Source of the DNA: Propionibacterium sp.
GTDB lineage: Bacteria > Actinomycetota > Actinomycetes > Propionibacteriales > Propionibacteriaceae
Direction: 5' to 3'
Length of the DNA stretch: 64,000 nucleotides
Assembly: GCA_022837595.1 (NCBI GenBank)
Contig: JALHFX010000006.1
Coordinates: 1 to 64,000, forward strand
The notes below the pieces were generated by a model. The model saw nothing but the letters and a program-made list of their open reading frames with translations. It ran no database searches and was not told the origin of the DNA. Shown in pieces: positions 50,636 to 59,430 of the stretch. Both the position numbers and the translations under genes were made by a program. Positions within the stretch are counted from its first letter, which is position 1; the number at the start of each line of letters is the position of its first letter.

Positions 50636-51847
50636 ATGCGCGTACTCGTCACGAGTTCACGAAACACCTTTGCCCTCGATCTGGTTCGAAAGCTCGGCGA
50701 CGCCGGCAACTACGTTGTTGCCGCGGATACGTACGCGGGCGCCATGGGGAGCCACTCGAAGTATGTTGCCGCTCATGCTGTGACTGCGTCGCCCCGCTTC
50801 GAGACCGACCAGTTCATCGCAGACATCTGCAAGATCGTCCAAGACCATGATCTCGACACCATCATCCCGACCTTCGAAGAGGCCTTCTACCTCGCGGCAC
50901 GCGTTGCGGATCTACCCGAGGGCGTGCAGCTGCTCACCGGGAGCTTCGACAAGCTCGCTCGCCTACACGACAAAGGCAGCTTCCAGCGTCTCGCCCAACA
51001 AGCCGGTGTGCCGATTCCCGAGACGGTGGTCGTCTCGAGCGATGACGAACTCCACGCCGCAATCGATCGTTTCCCGCAGTACTTCGCCCGCGCAGTATTT
51101 TCGCGCGGTGGCGTTGGCCTGCTGACCAATACCGGGCCACTCGCCGGGCGCATGTCGGTCGACGACTGTCACCCGACTCCCGACCAACCATGGCTCGTCC
51201 AGCCCTTCACCGACGGTCCGATGGTCTGCAGCTACAGCATGATCGTCGATGGCAAGGTCACCGGACAGTGCACCTACACTGCTCCGGAACAGTGGGCGCA
51301 CAGCACCGGCATCGCATTCCTTGCACAAGACAGCACCACAACCCTCGAATACACTCAGCGTCTGATCGACGAACTCGATCCGAGCTTCACCGGCCAACTC
51401 TCGTTCGATTTCGTGAACCACGACGGCAAGCTCTACGCGATCGAGTGCAACCCTCGTCCAACCAACGGCCTGATTCTCTTCACCACCGAGGAATTCATTT
51501 CGGCACTGAACGGCACGGTCAGCGAGCCAATTCTCGTCCAACCCGGCGAGGAGAGCGAGATCTCGCTCGCGGTTCTGGCCGACGCTTTCAGCGAGCCCAT
51601 CAAGCACTTGAAGACCTCGATGCACGATCTGATCCATGTGAAAGACATCGGCAAGGGGTGGCACGACTCCTTCGCGATGATGTGGGGGCCGGCCGCAATT
51701 TTCCACGGCGCCAAGTTGGCCCATGGCCACCGCGAAGCGCTACTCAAGGCGATGGGCGACGACATCGTCTGGAACGGTGAACCGATCGTCGGAATGACCG
51801 ACGAGGATGCCGCGGCACTTCAATCCGTACACGCTCAGCGCATCTGA
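50636..51847 (+). CDS. ATP-grasp domain protein (carboxylate-amine ligase-like)
   Basis: A 403-residue cytoplasmic protein. An N-terminal Rossmann-like pre-ATP-grasp region (MRVLVTSSRNTFALDLVRKL) is followed by the ATP-grasp fold with FSRGGVGLLTNTGPLAG and the metal-binding IECNPRPTNGLILFTTEEF. This family ligates a carboxylate to an amine or thiol via an acyl-phosphate; the substrate is unknown. The ATG at 50636 has GAGAGGAA upstream. Adjacent to a ThrE exporter, it could make an amino-acid conjugate that the exporter releases, but this is inference. Confidence 0.8.
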   Translation: MRVLVTSSRNTFALDLVRKLGDAGNYVVAADTYAGAMGSHSKYVAAHAVTASPRFETDQFIADICKIVQDHDLDTIIPTFEEAFYLAARVADLPEGVQLLTGSFDKLARLHDKGSFQRLAQQAGVPIPETVVVSSDDELHAAIDRFPQYFARAVFSRGGVGLLTNTGPLAGRMSVDDCHPTPDQPWLVQPFTDGPMVCSYSMIVDGKVTGQCTYTAPEQWAHSTGIAFLAQDSTTTLEYTQRLIDELDPSFTGQLSFDFVNHDGKLYAIECNPRPTNGLILFTTEEFISALNGTVSEPILVQPGEESEISLAVLADAFSEPIKHLKTSMHDLIHVKDIGKGWHDSFAMMWGPAAIFHGAKLAHGHREALLKAMGDDIVWNGEPIVGMTDEDAAALQSVHAQRI

Positions 51848-51859
51848 CGCGATCACTCG

Positions 51860-51901
51860 AGTGTCGGGCGTCCGGCAAGTGTTGGACGCCCGACACTGTT
51901 T
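51860..51901. terminator. Bidirectional terminator between ATP-grasp and alpha/beta hydrolase genes
   Basis: AGTGTCGGGCGTCC / GGACGCCCGACACT hairpin followed by GTTT on the plus strand, between convergent genes. Confidence 0.85.
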
Positions 51902-51904
51902 CCG

Positions 51905-53146
51905 CTAGCTCCAGGGCATCTCCAGCAGCCGCTCGACCCGCAGGCCTGCCGCGAGCAATTGCGGCGCGCGTGGGACGAATCCGCGTAGTGGCAGCCGATC
52001 GATCCGTGCGGCAGCAGCCGGCAGCTCCGCTTGTCTTCCTTCGACCAGCCACTTGAGTGCATTCAACAGCGCCATCGGATGTGTGTCGAGCGCACTATGG
52101 CCCGCGTTAATCGAGATCATCACCGAATCTGGGGCGGCAGCTGCCACACGTTCGGCGATAGCCGGTGGCGTGCGCAGGTCTCGGCGACCGCAAAGCAGCA
52201 CGACCGGCCACCGGAAGTTGGGAACCCCGGCGCTCAAATCGTACGGTTCGCCCTCGAAGGCTGGGAAGTCATCGATCAACGGCGCATAGGTGAGCGCAGG
52301 ATCAAGGGGCAGTCCGTCGGGTAGAGCACCGTAACCCAGTTCGCGGAAACCGATCGCTCCCACCAGGTCGAAGTCATAGATACCAGGGATGCGAGCGATT
52401 GAGGCATCCCGGGTCGCAAACGACTGGAGCCTATTCCAGACGAAATCGTGGCGCGCGCGCAGCCGGCTTTGGAGCAGCGGCAGTAACAGATCATCGCCAC
52501 CCAGCTCATAAGCCGCGCGGACCACATCTAGCAGCACCCGCTGATCGATACCTGTTGCGGACAGACGCCTGACCGCGTCCGCGACTTCGCCCGAGTTATC
52601 CCAGAATTTCCCTCGGATGACGGACCGTTCAAGTTCGAGCTCGTCCGCCGATTGCAGTGCAGAATCGAGCAGCATGCCCGCGACCCGCTCGGGATGAGCG
52701 ATGCCGAAGCTCGATGCAAGGTAGCTGCCGTACGACGACCCAACCAGGTAAGCCTTCTGGACGCCTTCGTGGTCGAGGACTGCGGCGATATCGTCCAGTA
52801 CTTCGGTGATGCGCATCGCCGAGATCGGCAGATCGCGGCCATCGACATCCAAGCGCGACAGACCAACCCCGCGATGCTCCACCATGATGAGGTCAAGCCC
52901 ACCTCGGGCTGCGACACCCCGCAGCGTGCGGTAGGGCAGGATCGAGCCGAGCCCAGGCCCACCCGGAATCACTATGGCGACCGGCAGCGCGGACCCTCGC
53001 TTGGTTGGTTTGGTGCGCACATAGGCGAGATCGAACTCGGGAGTCAGTCCGGTCGCCGGGCGGCGGATCTTGTGGACGCCCGGCGTTACGCGAGCAATAG
53101 CCATCAGACCATGTTCGACAGGGGCCGATTCCAAGATTGCGGGCAC
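51905..53146 (-). CDS. Alpha/beta hydrolase, proline iminopeptidase/TAP-like
   Basis: A 413-residue alpha/beta hydrolase: oxyanion-hole IPGGPGLGS, nucleophile elbow GSSYGSYLA (Ser), acid in CGRRDLRTPP and His in NAGHSALDTHP. The cap domain lies between the elbow and the acid residue, as in S33 peptidases (prolyl aminopeptidase, TAP). There is no signal peptide, so it is cytoplasmic. The GTG at 53146 starts ten bases after the MFS exporter stop, indicating an operon; ATG 53104 is an alternative. A link between hydrolase and exporter, such as detoxifying or processing the exported compound, is inferred. Confidence 0.8.
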   Translation of the reverse strand: MPAILESAPVEHGLMAIARVTPGVHKIRRPATGLTPEFDLAYVRTKPTKRGSALPVAIVIPGGPGLGSILPYRTLRGVAARGGLDLIMVEHRGVGLSRLDVDGRDLPISAMRITEVLDDIAAVLDHEGVQKAYLVGSSYGSYLASSFGIAHPERVAGMLLDSALQSADELELERSVIRGKFWDNSGEVADAVRRLSATGIDQRVLLDVVRAAYELGGDDLLLPLLQSRLRARHDFVWNRLQSFATRDASIARIPGIYDFDLVGAIGFRELGYGALPDGLPLDPALTYAPLIDDFPAFEGEPYDLSAGVPNFRWPVVLLCGRRDLRTPPAIAERVAAAAPDSVMISINAGHSALDTHPMALLNALKWLVEGRQAELPAAAARIDRLPLRGFVPRAPQLLAAGLRVERLLEMPWS

Positions 53147-53156
53147 GGAATCAACT

Positions 53157-54590
53157 CTAGCCAGTTGCCGTGGCGTGGCTGCCCGATGCAGGGCTCGGCC
53201 CGCCCGTCCTGGCTACTGGCTGGGTGACCGGGGGCCGACGCACATTGAACAGGATTATCAAGACCCCCATGGCGGTGAGGAAACCCCAGACCCAGCCACC
53301 GAGATCGTCGAATGCAATCGACTCGCTGACGCCTCCGGCGAACCCGAGCATCGTGCCGATGATGGCGGTGCCGAGCAGCTGTCCGATCCTCCTCGTTTCC
53401 GAGATCATGCTCGATGCGAGACCGGATTGCGAGGCCGGCAAAGCGTCGAGGGTCATGACGCTGATCGGTTCAGCGATGAGCCCGTAGCCGAGGCCGAAGA
53501 TGAGATAGGGCACGATGATCCAAGACAATGCGGCATGCTCGGTGGCCCATAGTGCAAGGGTCCCGAGGACCATCAATACCCCGCTGATCAGCATGGTCAT
53601 ACGCGCGTAGCCCTTGGCGACAGCGCGACGAGAGATGAACACAGAGATCGTGGCACCCACGACCAGGGGCAAGGTCACGAAGCCGGCGACCGACGCATCC
53701 AGACCGCGTTCACCTTGCAAGTAGAAGGTGTTCAGGAAGAGCAGGCCTGCCAGCGCGAGCGAGCTGACAGCGGCGGTCAGCAGCGGACCAGAGAATCCAC
53801 GGTTGGTGAACAATCTGACCGGAAGTGCGGGGTGTTTCTTGCGGGCTTCAATGGGGACCAGCAGTACAGCGCAGCCCAACCCTACGGCCCCTGCGAGCAG
53901 GATCGGCACAGATGTCCAGCCCAGTCTGACGCCTTCGATGAGAGCGAAAGATGCCGCGGCCAAGACCAATGTCAGCAGCATTTGGCCGACCGGATCGAGC
54001 GACGCGGGTTTGGCCGGGCGGGACTCGGGAAGTATCGCGAAGGCACCGATTGCCGCGGCGAGCCCGAGCGGTATCCCGAGCCAAAAGACGTACCTCCAAC
54101 CAAGATAATGGACGATCAGACCGCCGATAATGGGGCCGGACGACAGCGAGACCGTACCGACAACCGACCACCACATCACTGCGAAGGCCCGTTCAGCAGT
54201 CCCGGTATACACGCTGGTGAGTAGCGACAGACCGGCCGGCGCCATCATTGCAGCACCGGCGCCTTGGACAATCCGTCCCGCGATCAGCTGACTGATACCG
54301 GGACTGAGTGCACAGATGACCGAGCCTGCCACCATCACTAAATTGCCGATCACCAGCATGGTGCGCCGGCCGAATCGATCCGCCATCGGACCGGCCGCCC
54401 CGACCAAACTGGCGACCGCCAACATGTAGCCGCCGACCACCCACTGGAGTGCGTCCATGCCCACGCGCATCTGCTTCGCGATCTCGGGCAGCGAGGTATT
54501 GGCGACGCTACTGAAACCTGCCTGGAGGAGCTGGGAGAGGCAACAGATGATGAGGAACCAGACTCTCGCCGGGCTCTGGTTCCTCATCAT
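53157..54590 (-). CDS. MFS multidrug exporter, DHA2 (EmrB/QacA) type
   Basis: A 477-residue transporter with about 14 helices. Motif A appears as ADRFGRRTMLVIGN, motif C-type sequence as SSGPIIGGLIVHYLGWRYVFW, and the late segment PASQSGLASSMISETRRIGQ is common in DHA2 exporters. It uses the proton gradient to expel drugs or metabolites. Two adjacent ATGs (54590, 54587) follow GAGGGAG. The start lies inside a long inverted repeat, and the upstream region holds a 17-bp palindrome shared with the divergent channel-FUSC gene. Confidence 0.9.
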   Translation of the reverse strand: MMRNQSPARVWFLIICCLSQLLQAGFSSVANTSLPEIAKQMRVGMDALQWVVGGYMLAVASLVGAAGPMADRFGRRTMLVIGNLVMVAGSVICALSPGISQLIAGRIVQGAGAAMMAPAGLSLLTSVYTGTAERAFAVMWWSVVGTVSLSSGPIIGGLIVHYLGWRYVFWLGIPLGLAAAIGAFAILPESRPAKPASLDPVGQMLLTLVLAAASFALIEGVRLGWTSVPILLAGAVGLGCAVLLVPIEARKKHPALPVRLFTNRGFSGPLLTAAVSSLALAGLLFLNTFYLQGERGLDASVAGFVTLPLVVGATISVFISRRAVAKGYARMTMLISGVLMVLGTLALWATEHAALSWIIVPYLIFGLGYGLIAEPISVMTLDALPASQSGLASSMISETRRIGQLLGTAIIGTMLGFAGGVSESIAFDDLGGWVWGFLTAMGVLIILFNVRRPPVTQPVARTGGPSPASGSHATATG

Positions 54591-54606
54591 CTGCTGTCTC
54601 CCTCAA
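54539..54606. repeat. Inverted repeat overlapping the MFS start codon
   Basis: AGATGATGAGGAACCAGA (from 54545) is the exact reverse complement of TCTGGTTCCTCATCATCT (to 54592), and the match extends imperfectly to GAGAGGCAACAG / CTGCTGTCTCCCTC on the flanks. Both strands therefore encode MMRNQ-x5-WFLIICCL, though only the minus strand leads into the transporter. Confidence 0.9.
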
Positions 54607-54622
54607 TTCTTGCCGACAGTCT

Positions 54623-54639
54623 ACGGTGACAGTCACCGT
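54623..54639. promoter_or_regulatory. Perfect 17-bp palindrome, candidate operator for divergent export genes
   Basis: ACGGTGACAGTCACCGT, 8-1-8 perfect dyad, midway between the MFS start (54590) and the channel-FUSC start (54693). On the minus strand a TAGACT box directly follows it. Size and symmetry fit a TetR- or MarR-class operator. No regulator gene is adjacent. Confidence 0.65.
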
Positions 54640-54692
54640 GGCCGACGTCGATCTTGGGTCCGGAGGACGATCGGGCAGACTACGCTGACCCC

Positions 54693-57600
54693 ATGTACCT
54701 GGTTTGGATAGTTTGCGGCCTCGCCGCTCTCGTCCTGACCTTCACAGACACGTTCTTCGCCGTATTGAATTACGACGAAGATGGCATCTTCGTCAATCGT
54801 TTCGTACGTCGGGTCTGGGCCGGCATGCGCTTCTACACCCGACGGGCCCCGCGCGAATGGCGACCGCTCCTGCTACGCCAAGTCACCGGCGTCATCATCC
54901 TCACGACGATCCTGACTTGGCTGGCCGGCATGATACTCGGCTTCGCTCTGATCTATCTGGGGCTCATCCAGGCGAACGTCCTCCAGGTCTCGCCGCAGAT
55001 CGCGCCGGACATCGTCGCCGCTCTCTATCTCAGCATCGGGCAGTTCTCGACTCTCGGCGTCGACTACAGTTCCCCCGATGGCCGCGGTCACTGGGTGTTC
55101 CTGATCCCGGCCCTCGAAGCACTCACCAGTGTCGTCTTCTTGACGATGACCATCGCTTTCCTCACCAACGTCTACAGCACCATCCAAGCACTGCGCTCGT
55201 TGTGCGCGGACTTCTTCAGTCTCGGCCCAGCCGTTGGGGATGCTGTCGACTCTTTGGTGCCGTACTTCACCGATGGGCAACCCCGCGAACTCGAGGCGCA
55301 TCTGGCTGAGCTCGTCCACGACTTCAACGCCTATTGCGACAGCTTGATGCAAGACCATCCCTCCTACCTCTTCCAGAGCGGGGACGACCAATTCAGCCTG
55401 CCATTCGCACTGCATATGACTTCTGGAGTCGCTGCCGCCGTACGTTGGGGGCTGCCGAGCGGACATCAAAGCACCAAATCGCCTTCGCTGCCACGCCTGA
55501 TCGAGGCCTTCGACAGTTTTCGCGAACTCAGATATCGCCGGATGCACTGGCCCAGCCCGTGCGTTCCAGATCCGGTGGACGAGGACGAATTCACTGCGTC
55601 ATTTCGCATGTTCCACGAGCAGGTGCCGCATTCCAAACTGAAAACCGATCCCTGGGTGCTGCGTTTCCTCACCTTGAATGCTCGAATGGCGATCCTCACA
55701 GATGCCGACCCCTCTGGTGATGCCGCTGAGGCATACGGGCGTTACACACAATGGCTGGCCTTCGCGACATCGGCGCAGTGGTTCACTGCACGGGTCGCCC
55801 GAGATCTCGATTTCCAACCGGTCTACCGTGCAGACGCTACGGCAATCGATGACCCCTCCACCGCACCATCAGCGAGCCTGTCGAGCCCAGCTCCGAGCTG
55901 GGCTCCCGATACCGGCAGCGAGGCCAGCGTCAGCGGGCTACGAGCCTGGTTGTATCGACGTCAACTCTTCATTGATCCTGGTTTGGTGCGGCTCGACACC
56001 GCGCTGCGCACACTTCTGGCGGTAACACTCGCTGGCGTGGGCGGCGCGCTGGTGGGGCACACCATCGGGTCACATCTACCTTCTGCCGTGGCGTTCGCGG
56101 GTCTCATGGCGTTGTTCAGTATGCCGATGACCTATGGATGGGGTGGTGGCCTGCGTCGAGCGGCGGGACTCATCCCGCTGGTTCCGGCCCTGCTCGGAAT
56201 AGCTTGCGCAGTGGTATTACCGCGAGGCATGGTGATTCCCGCGATCGCCCTGGGCCTCGCGGCCGCGTTGGCAGTCTGGATCGGGCGGTTCGGTGGCCCC
56301 TGGGTTCTTTATGGCCAGCTCTTCTTCGTCGGGTTCTATTTCTCGCTGCTTCTTGACGTCACGGCACGCGAAATCGGGGGTGCGACGGCCGCGGCGGCTG
56401 TGGGCATCGTCTGCGCTTGGGGCGTAACGCTACTGCCGCCCCCAAGCCTGAAACGGCAGTTGGTCGGCGGTCTCACCCAGCTTCGGGAGCGGGTGCAACT
56501 CGTCGTCTCGTTAGCGCTCGACGCGTTGACCTATGACGACGAGCAGATCCGGGAAAAGCGTCTGAGCCAAGAGCTCACCGCGGTGAAGAATACGATCGCT
56601 GCCATCGCCGGGATGCTGCCATGGGAGGCAGACGATTCCTACTCGGCGATCCCCCGCTTGCGTTCCGAAGTCTTCGCTGTTCAGGTAGCAGTCGAGGCAG
56701 TGATCAGAGAACTGCCCAGCGACACCGACCGCACGATCACGGTCCTCCAGCGCAGCATGCTCTCTGGTGAACTCGCTGCCATCAGCGCTGCTTTGCGCTC
56801 GTCGGTGCCGGTACCCGAATTACGGCAGACAGACACCGTTCCCGCCGATTGGCCGGTCTCGGCGCGGGTCGCGCATGAGGCGATTCTCGAGCTTGCGAGT
56901 GCCGCTCGGGTACTCCACGTCGATGCAATCGCTGAGGCGATATCGGCGGTATCTGCCGCAGCATCCGCGACCGGCCCCGAGCCTGTCGTCTTGTCACCGA
57001 GGCGCCCGAGTGACGCTCAAGCCGCCCAGGCCAACACTCGGCGCGCAGTGCAGGCTGCGTTGTCGAGCGGCCTGGCCGTCTATTTCGGCAGCTTCTTCTC
57101 GACCGCTCACCAGTATTGGGCAGCTATGCCGGCCCACCAAACGATCATGGGCTGGACCGGACTCACCATGAGAAAGAGCCTCGAGCGGATCTTCGCCACG
57201 ATTATCGGCGCCACGCTCGGCTTCCAGTTGGCTCTCGCGGTCGAGCATGATCCGATCCAGACCTACGTGTTCATCGCGGTGGCCGTCTTCATGATGGCAT
57301 TTTCCCGGGCTGTGGCCAGCTCGTGGAGTGCACTTTGGCAGTCGATGTTGATCGCTTTGAGCTACGACCTGCTCGGCAAGCTCAACATCGAATCCGTCGA
57401 TTCACGAATCCTCGAGACCGCGATCGGTGTCGTGCTCGCTGCCTTGATTTCGCTACTCGTCCTGCCGATACGTCCACGTAGACAACTCATGCGAGGCATC
57501 TCTGGATGCGTCGACGCGATCAGCAGCCTCACTTCCGTGGCCCTCCAAGGTCTCACTTCGGCATCGGACGACCTTGCGGCCATAGAGTCCCGGCTCACCG

Positions 57601-58202
57601 AAGCCGAACAGCGGCTGAACAAAGCACTCGACGAGTTCACCGCTCGAGCCGACGCGACCACGTTCACTGCCGGAGCTCAGGGTCGTCACGGTATCCAGTC
57701 ACAACGAATGCCGATCGCCGCGCTGGCCGCCGGCGCCCGAGCACTCACTACCGACGCCCGAGCACTCACTACCGACGCCCGAGCAGTCGCCCTGGACGCG
57801 ACTGCGTCCGGGCCGACCGCCGCAGCCCAGGCTGACCTCTTGGAACTCTCCGAGGCGACAGACGTGAACTTCCAGGCGACGTTAGCAGTCCTTGCAGCGC
57901 AGTCACCTGAGCGGATACTCGACGTCCAGTCGTTGCCCGCTGCATTGCGGCTCAGCGGGGATACCAGAGGGGAAGTTCTGCTTCACATCAATCAGAACCT
58001 GCTTTCGCTGATCTCTTCGGTACAACCAGGACAGACCGAGGCCACGGGTCTGAGCCGGACAGACAGCCGCTCACTCAAAGACCAGCTGCTGGCCAGACTT
58101 CCACACGGGATTCACGGCAGTACCGGACCTGCTCCCCGAGAGGTTCCGGCCGAAGACGATCCCGGCCCGAGAGATGCGAGCAGTGACAATCCGGGCGACT
58201 AA
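54693..58202 (+). CDS. Fusion of ion-channel-like N-terminus with two FUSC exporter domains
   Basis: A 1169-residue membrane protein. Residues 1-170 look like a channel module: one helix (YLVWIVCGLAALVLTF), a second helix, a re-entrant pore-like segment ALYLSIGQFSTLGVDYSSP, then another helix. A soluble region of about 240 residues follows. A first FUSC-type bundle of about six helices spans about 437-590, a soluble linker about 590-780, and a second FUSC unit (RRAVQAALSSGLAVYFGSFF) about 780-930, with a C-terminal helical domain after it. FUSC proteins export aromatic acids and similar anions. The ATG at 54693 sits just after TACGCT, suggesting a leaderless transcript. The channel-like part and its combination with FUSC domains are unusual. 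An in-frame 21-bp repeat gives ALTTDARALTTDAR near 57740. Confidence 0.75.
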   Translation: MYLVWIVCGLAALVLTFTDTFFAVLNYDEDGIFVNRFVRRVWAGMRFYTRRAPREWRPLLLRQVTGVIILTTILTWLAGMILGFALIYLGLIQANVLQVSPQIAPDIVAALYLSIGQFSTLGVDYSSPDGRGHWVFLIPALEALTSVVFLTMTIAFLTNVYSTIQALRSLCADFFSLGPAVGDAVDSLVPYFTDGQPRELEAHLAELVHDFNAYCDSLMQDHPSYLFQSGDDQFSLPFALHMTSGVAAAVRWGLPSGHQSTKSPSLPRLIEAFDSFRELRYRRMHWPSPCVPDPVDEDEFTASFRMFHEQVPHSKLKTDPWVLRFLTLNARMAILTDADPSGDAAEAYGRYTQWLAFATSAQWFTARVARDLDFQPVYRADATAIDDPSTAPSASLSSPAPSWAPDTGSEASVSGLRAWLYRRQLFIDPGLVRLDTALRTLLAVTLAGVGGALVGHTIGSHLPSAVAFAGLMALFSMPMTYGWGGGLRRAAGLIPLVPALLGIACAVVLPRGMVIPAIALGLAAALAVWIGRFGGPWVLYGQLFFVGFYFSLLLDVTAREIGGATAAAAVGIVCAWGVTLLPPPSLKRQLVGGLTQLRERVQLVVSLALDALTYDDEQIREKRLSQELTAVKNTIAAIAGMLPWEADDSYSAIPRLRSEVFAVQVAVEAVIRELPSDTDRTITVLQRSMLSGELAAISAALRSSVPVPELRQTDTVPADWPVSARVAHEAILELASAARVLHVDAIAEAISAVSAAASATGPEPVVLSPRRPSDAQAAQANTRRAVQAALSSGLAVYFGSFFSTAHQYWAAMPAHQTIMGWTGLTMRKSLERIFATIIGATLGFQLALAVEHDPIQTYVFIAVAVFMMAFSRAVASSWSALWQSMLIALSYDLLGKLNIESVDSRILETAIGVVLAALISLLVLPIRPRRQLMRGISGCVDAISSLTSVALQGLTSASDDLAAIESRLTEAEQRLNKALDEFTARADATTFTAGAQGRHGIQSQRMPIAALAAGARALTTDARALTTDARAVALDATASGPTAAAQADLLELSEATDVNFQATLAVLAAQSPERILDVQSLPAALRLSGDTRGEVLLHINQNLLSLISSVQPGQTEATGLSRTDSRSLKDQLLARLPHGIHGSTGPAPREVPAEDDPGPRDASSDNPGD
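57738..57784. repeat. In-frame 21-bp direct repeat inside the channel-FUSC gene
   Basis: GCCCGAGCACTCACTACCGAC is repeated in tandem, with a partial third copy, encoding (A)ARALTTD twice. It keeps the reading frame. Confidence 0.85.
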
Positions 58203-58261
58203 GAATACAGAAGTCCTCTATTCACACTCGGCTCCCCGGTCTTCGCGATAAGGTCTCGTAT

Positions 58262-59257
58262 ATGCCGGGAGATCCTCAATTACCCACACGGGGATTCTCG
58301 TTTGCCTTGTCACGTCAGGCTGTGGTCAATGCAGCCGTCTTCCTGGTTGCTGGCGTGATTATTCTTGGCGGCCTGAATACCTTCGTCGGCCCGCACACCG
58401 CACAGGCCGGCTACATCACGATTCTCTTCTTACTCACCCCATCACGGACATTCTCGATGAAGTGGCGCCTGGCGGCGGCGGCATGGGTCATCGGGGTCTC
58501 GATAAGTGGTTTCCTCATCGGCTCTGTCGGAATCTGGGCAACGTTGATCGGCCTGGTCATCGTCTGTCTGGTTCAGTCCATCTTCAAATTAGGGGAAGTC
58601 GCAGCGCTCAGCCGCTCCCCGGTCAATTTCGTCGTATTCGCGGGGCTGGGCGAGATCGGCGATGTTCAACTCTGGCAGGTCGCATTGGGCGCAGTCGTCG
58701 GGGCCGCTGTAACCATCCTGGTTGGTCGGCTCGCACCTGCCAAGACCAACCCAATTCAACAGCCGACCACCCCGCGCCAACGTCTACGCTACGGACTGAT
58801 GATCGCAACAGGAGCCGTCATCATCGTCATCTTGGGTCAGTCTCTCGACCCCCAGTACACCAGCTGGACACTACTAGCGTTTTGCATGATCCTCGCGGTC
58901 GGTTTCGATAGTCGCGTGCAACGGGCCCGCGACCGCCTGCTGGGTGCGATCGCCGGCGCCATCGGCGCGTCCATCGTTATGTTCTTGCCATCACCTGTCC
59001 CGTTGATCATCACGGCCGTTTGCGCGCTGCTCGCCATCGCTTATATCAACATGGGCAGCTACGGAATGTTCATCGCATTCCTTACGCCCTCGATCCTGCT
59101 GCTCGCCACACCGGATCTGCCGACCTACGTACTGGCCGAACGTTTCGTCACTATCACGATCTTCGCAGCCGGGCTCGCACTTATTTGTAGCGAGATCTTC
59201 GAGCCGCAGGGCCGGGGCACTGTTCAACCCAGCCTGGAGGCGTCCGAATCTGCCTAG
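58262..59257 (+). CDS. FUSC-family membrane protein
   Basis: A 331-residue protein with about ten helices in two bundles, resembling a compact FUSC-type aromatic acid exporter. RLRYGLMIATGAVIIVILGQ starts the second half, and VRRARDRxLGA-like sequence (here VQRARDRLLGAIAGAIGAS) marks the FUSC pattern. Starts at ATG 58262, 59 bases after the large channel-FUSC gene, so probably in the same operon. It may be a partner subunit or a second transporter. Substrate unknown. Confidence 0.75.
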   Translation: MPGDPQLPTRGFSFALSRQAVVNAAVFLVAGVIILGGLNTFVGPHTAQAGYITILFLLTPSRTFSMKWRLAAAAWVIGVSISGFLIGSVGIWATLIGLVIVCLVQSIFKLGEVAALSRSPVNFVVFAGLGEIGDVQLWQVALGAVVGAAVTILVGRLAPAKTNPIQQPTTPRQRLRYGLMIATGAVIIVILGQSLDPQYTSWTLLAFCMILAVGFDSRVQRARDRLLGAIAGAIGASIVMFLPSPVPLIITAVCALLAIAYINMGSYGMFIAFLTPSILLLATPDLPTYVLAERFVTITIFAAGLALICSEIFEPQGRGTVQPSLEASESA

Positions 59258-59286
59258 CCCGACGCGCGCTCGCACTGCGCGCAGCA

Positions 59287-59328
59287 CCCGGTGATTCACC
59301 CTGCGTTGCGGGTGGGCGATTCACCGGG
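59287..59328 (+). terminator. Possible terminator after the FUSC operon
   Basis: CCCGGTGA / TCACCGGG arms with inner partial pairing, 30 bases after the FUSC stop. It has no U-tract. Confidence 0.4.
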
Positions 59329-59373
59329 CTGTGCTTCGTTGAGCGGGTATGACAAGAACCGGGTAGCAGGAAA

Positions 59374-59417
59374 GACGCGTGGGTCATGCCGCGGCTAGGC
59401 GACATGACCCACGCGTC
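59374..59417 (-). terminator. Terminator after the HdeD-like gene
   Basis: GACGCGTGGGTCATG / CATGACCCACGCGTC hairpin. On the minus strand it is followed by TTTCC, 14 bases past the stop. Confidence 0.8.
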
Positions 59418-59430
59418 CCGAGGACTGTGT

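Noticed and set aside
54457..54711. Small plus-strand gene encoding MMRNQTLAGLWFLIICCLPQ
   Set aside because: It exists only because of the inverted repeat at the MFS start and ends in the promoter region of the channel-FUSC gene with no domain.
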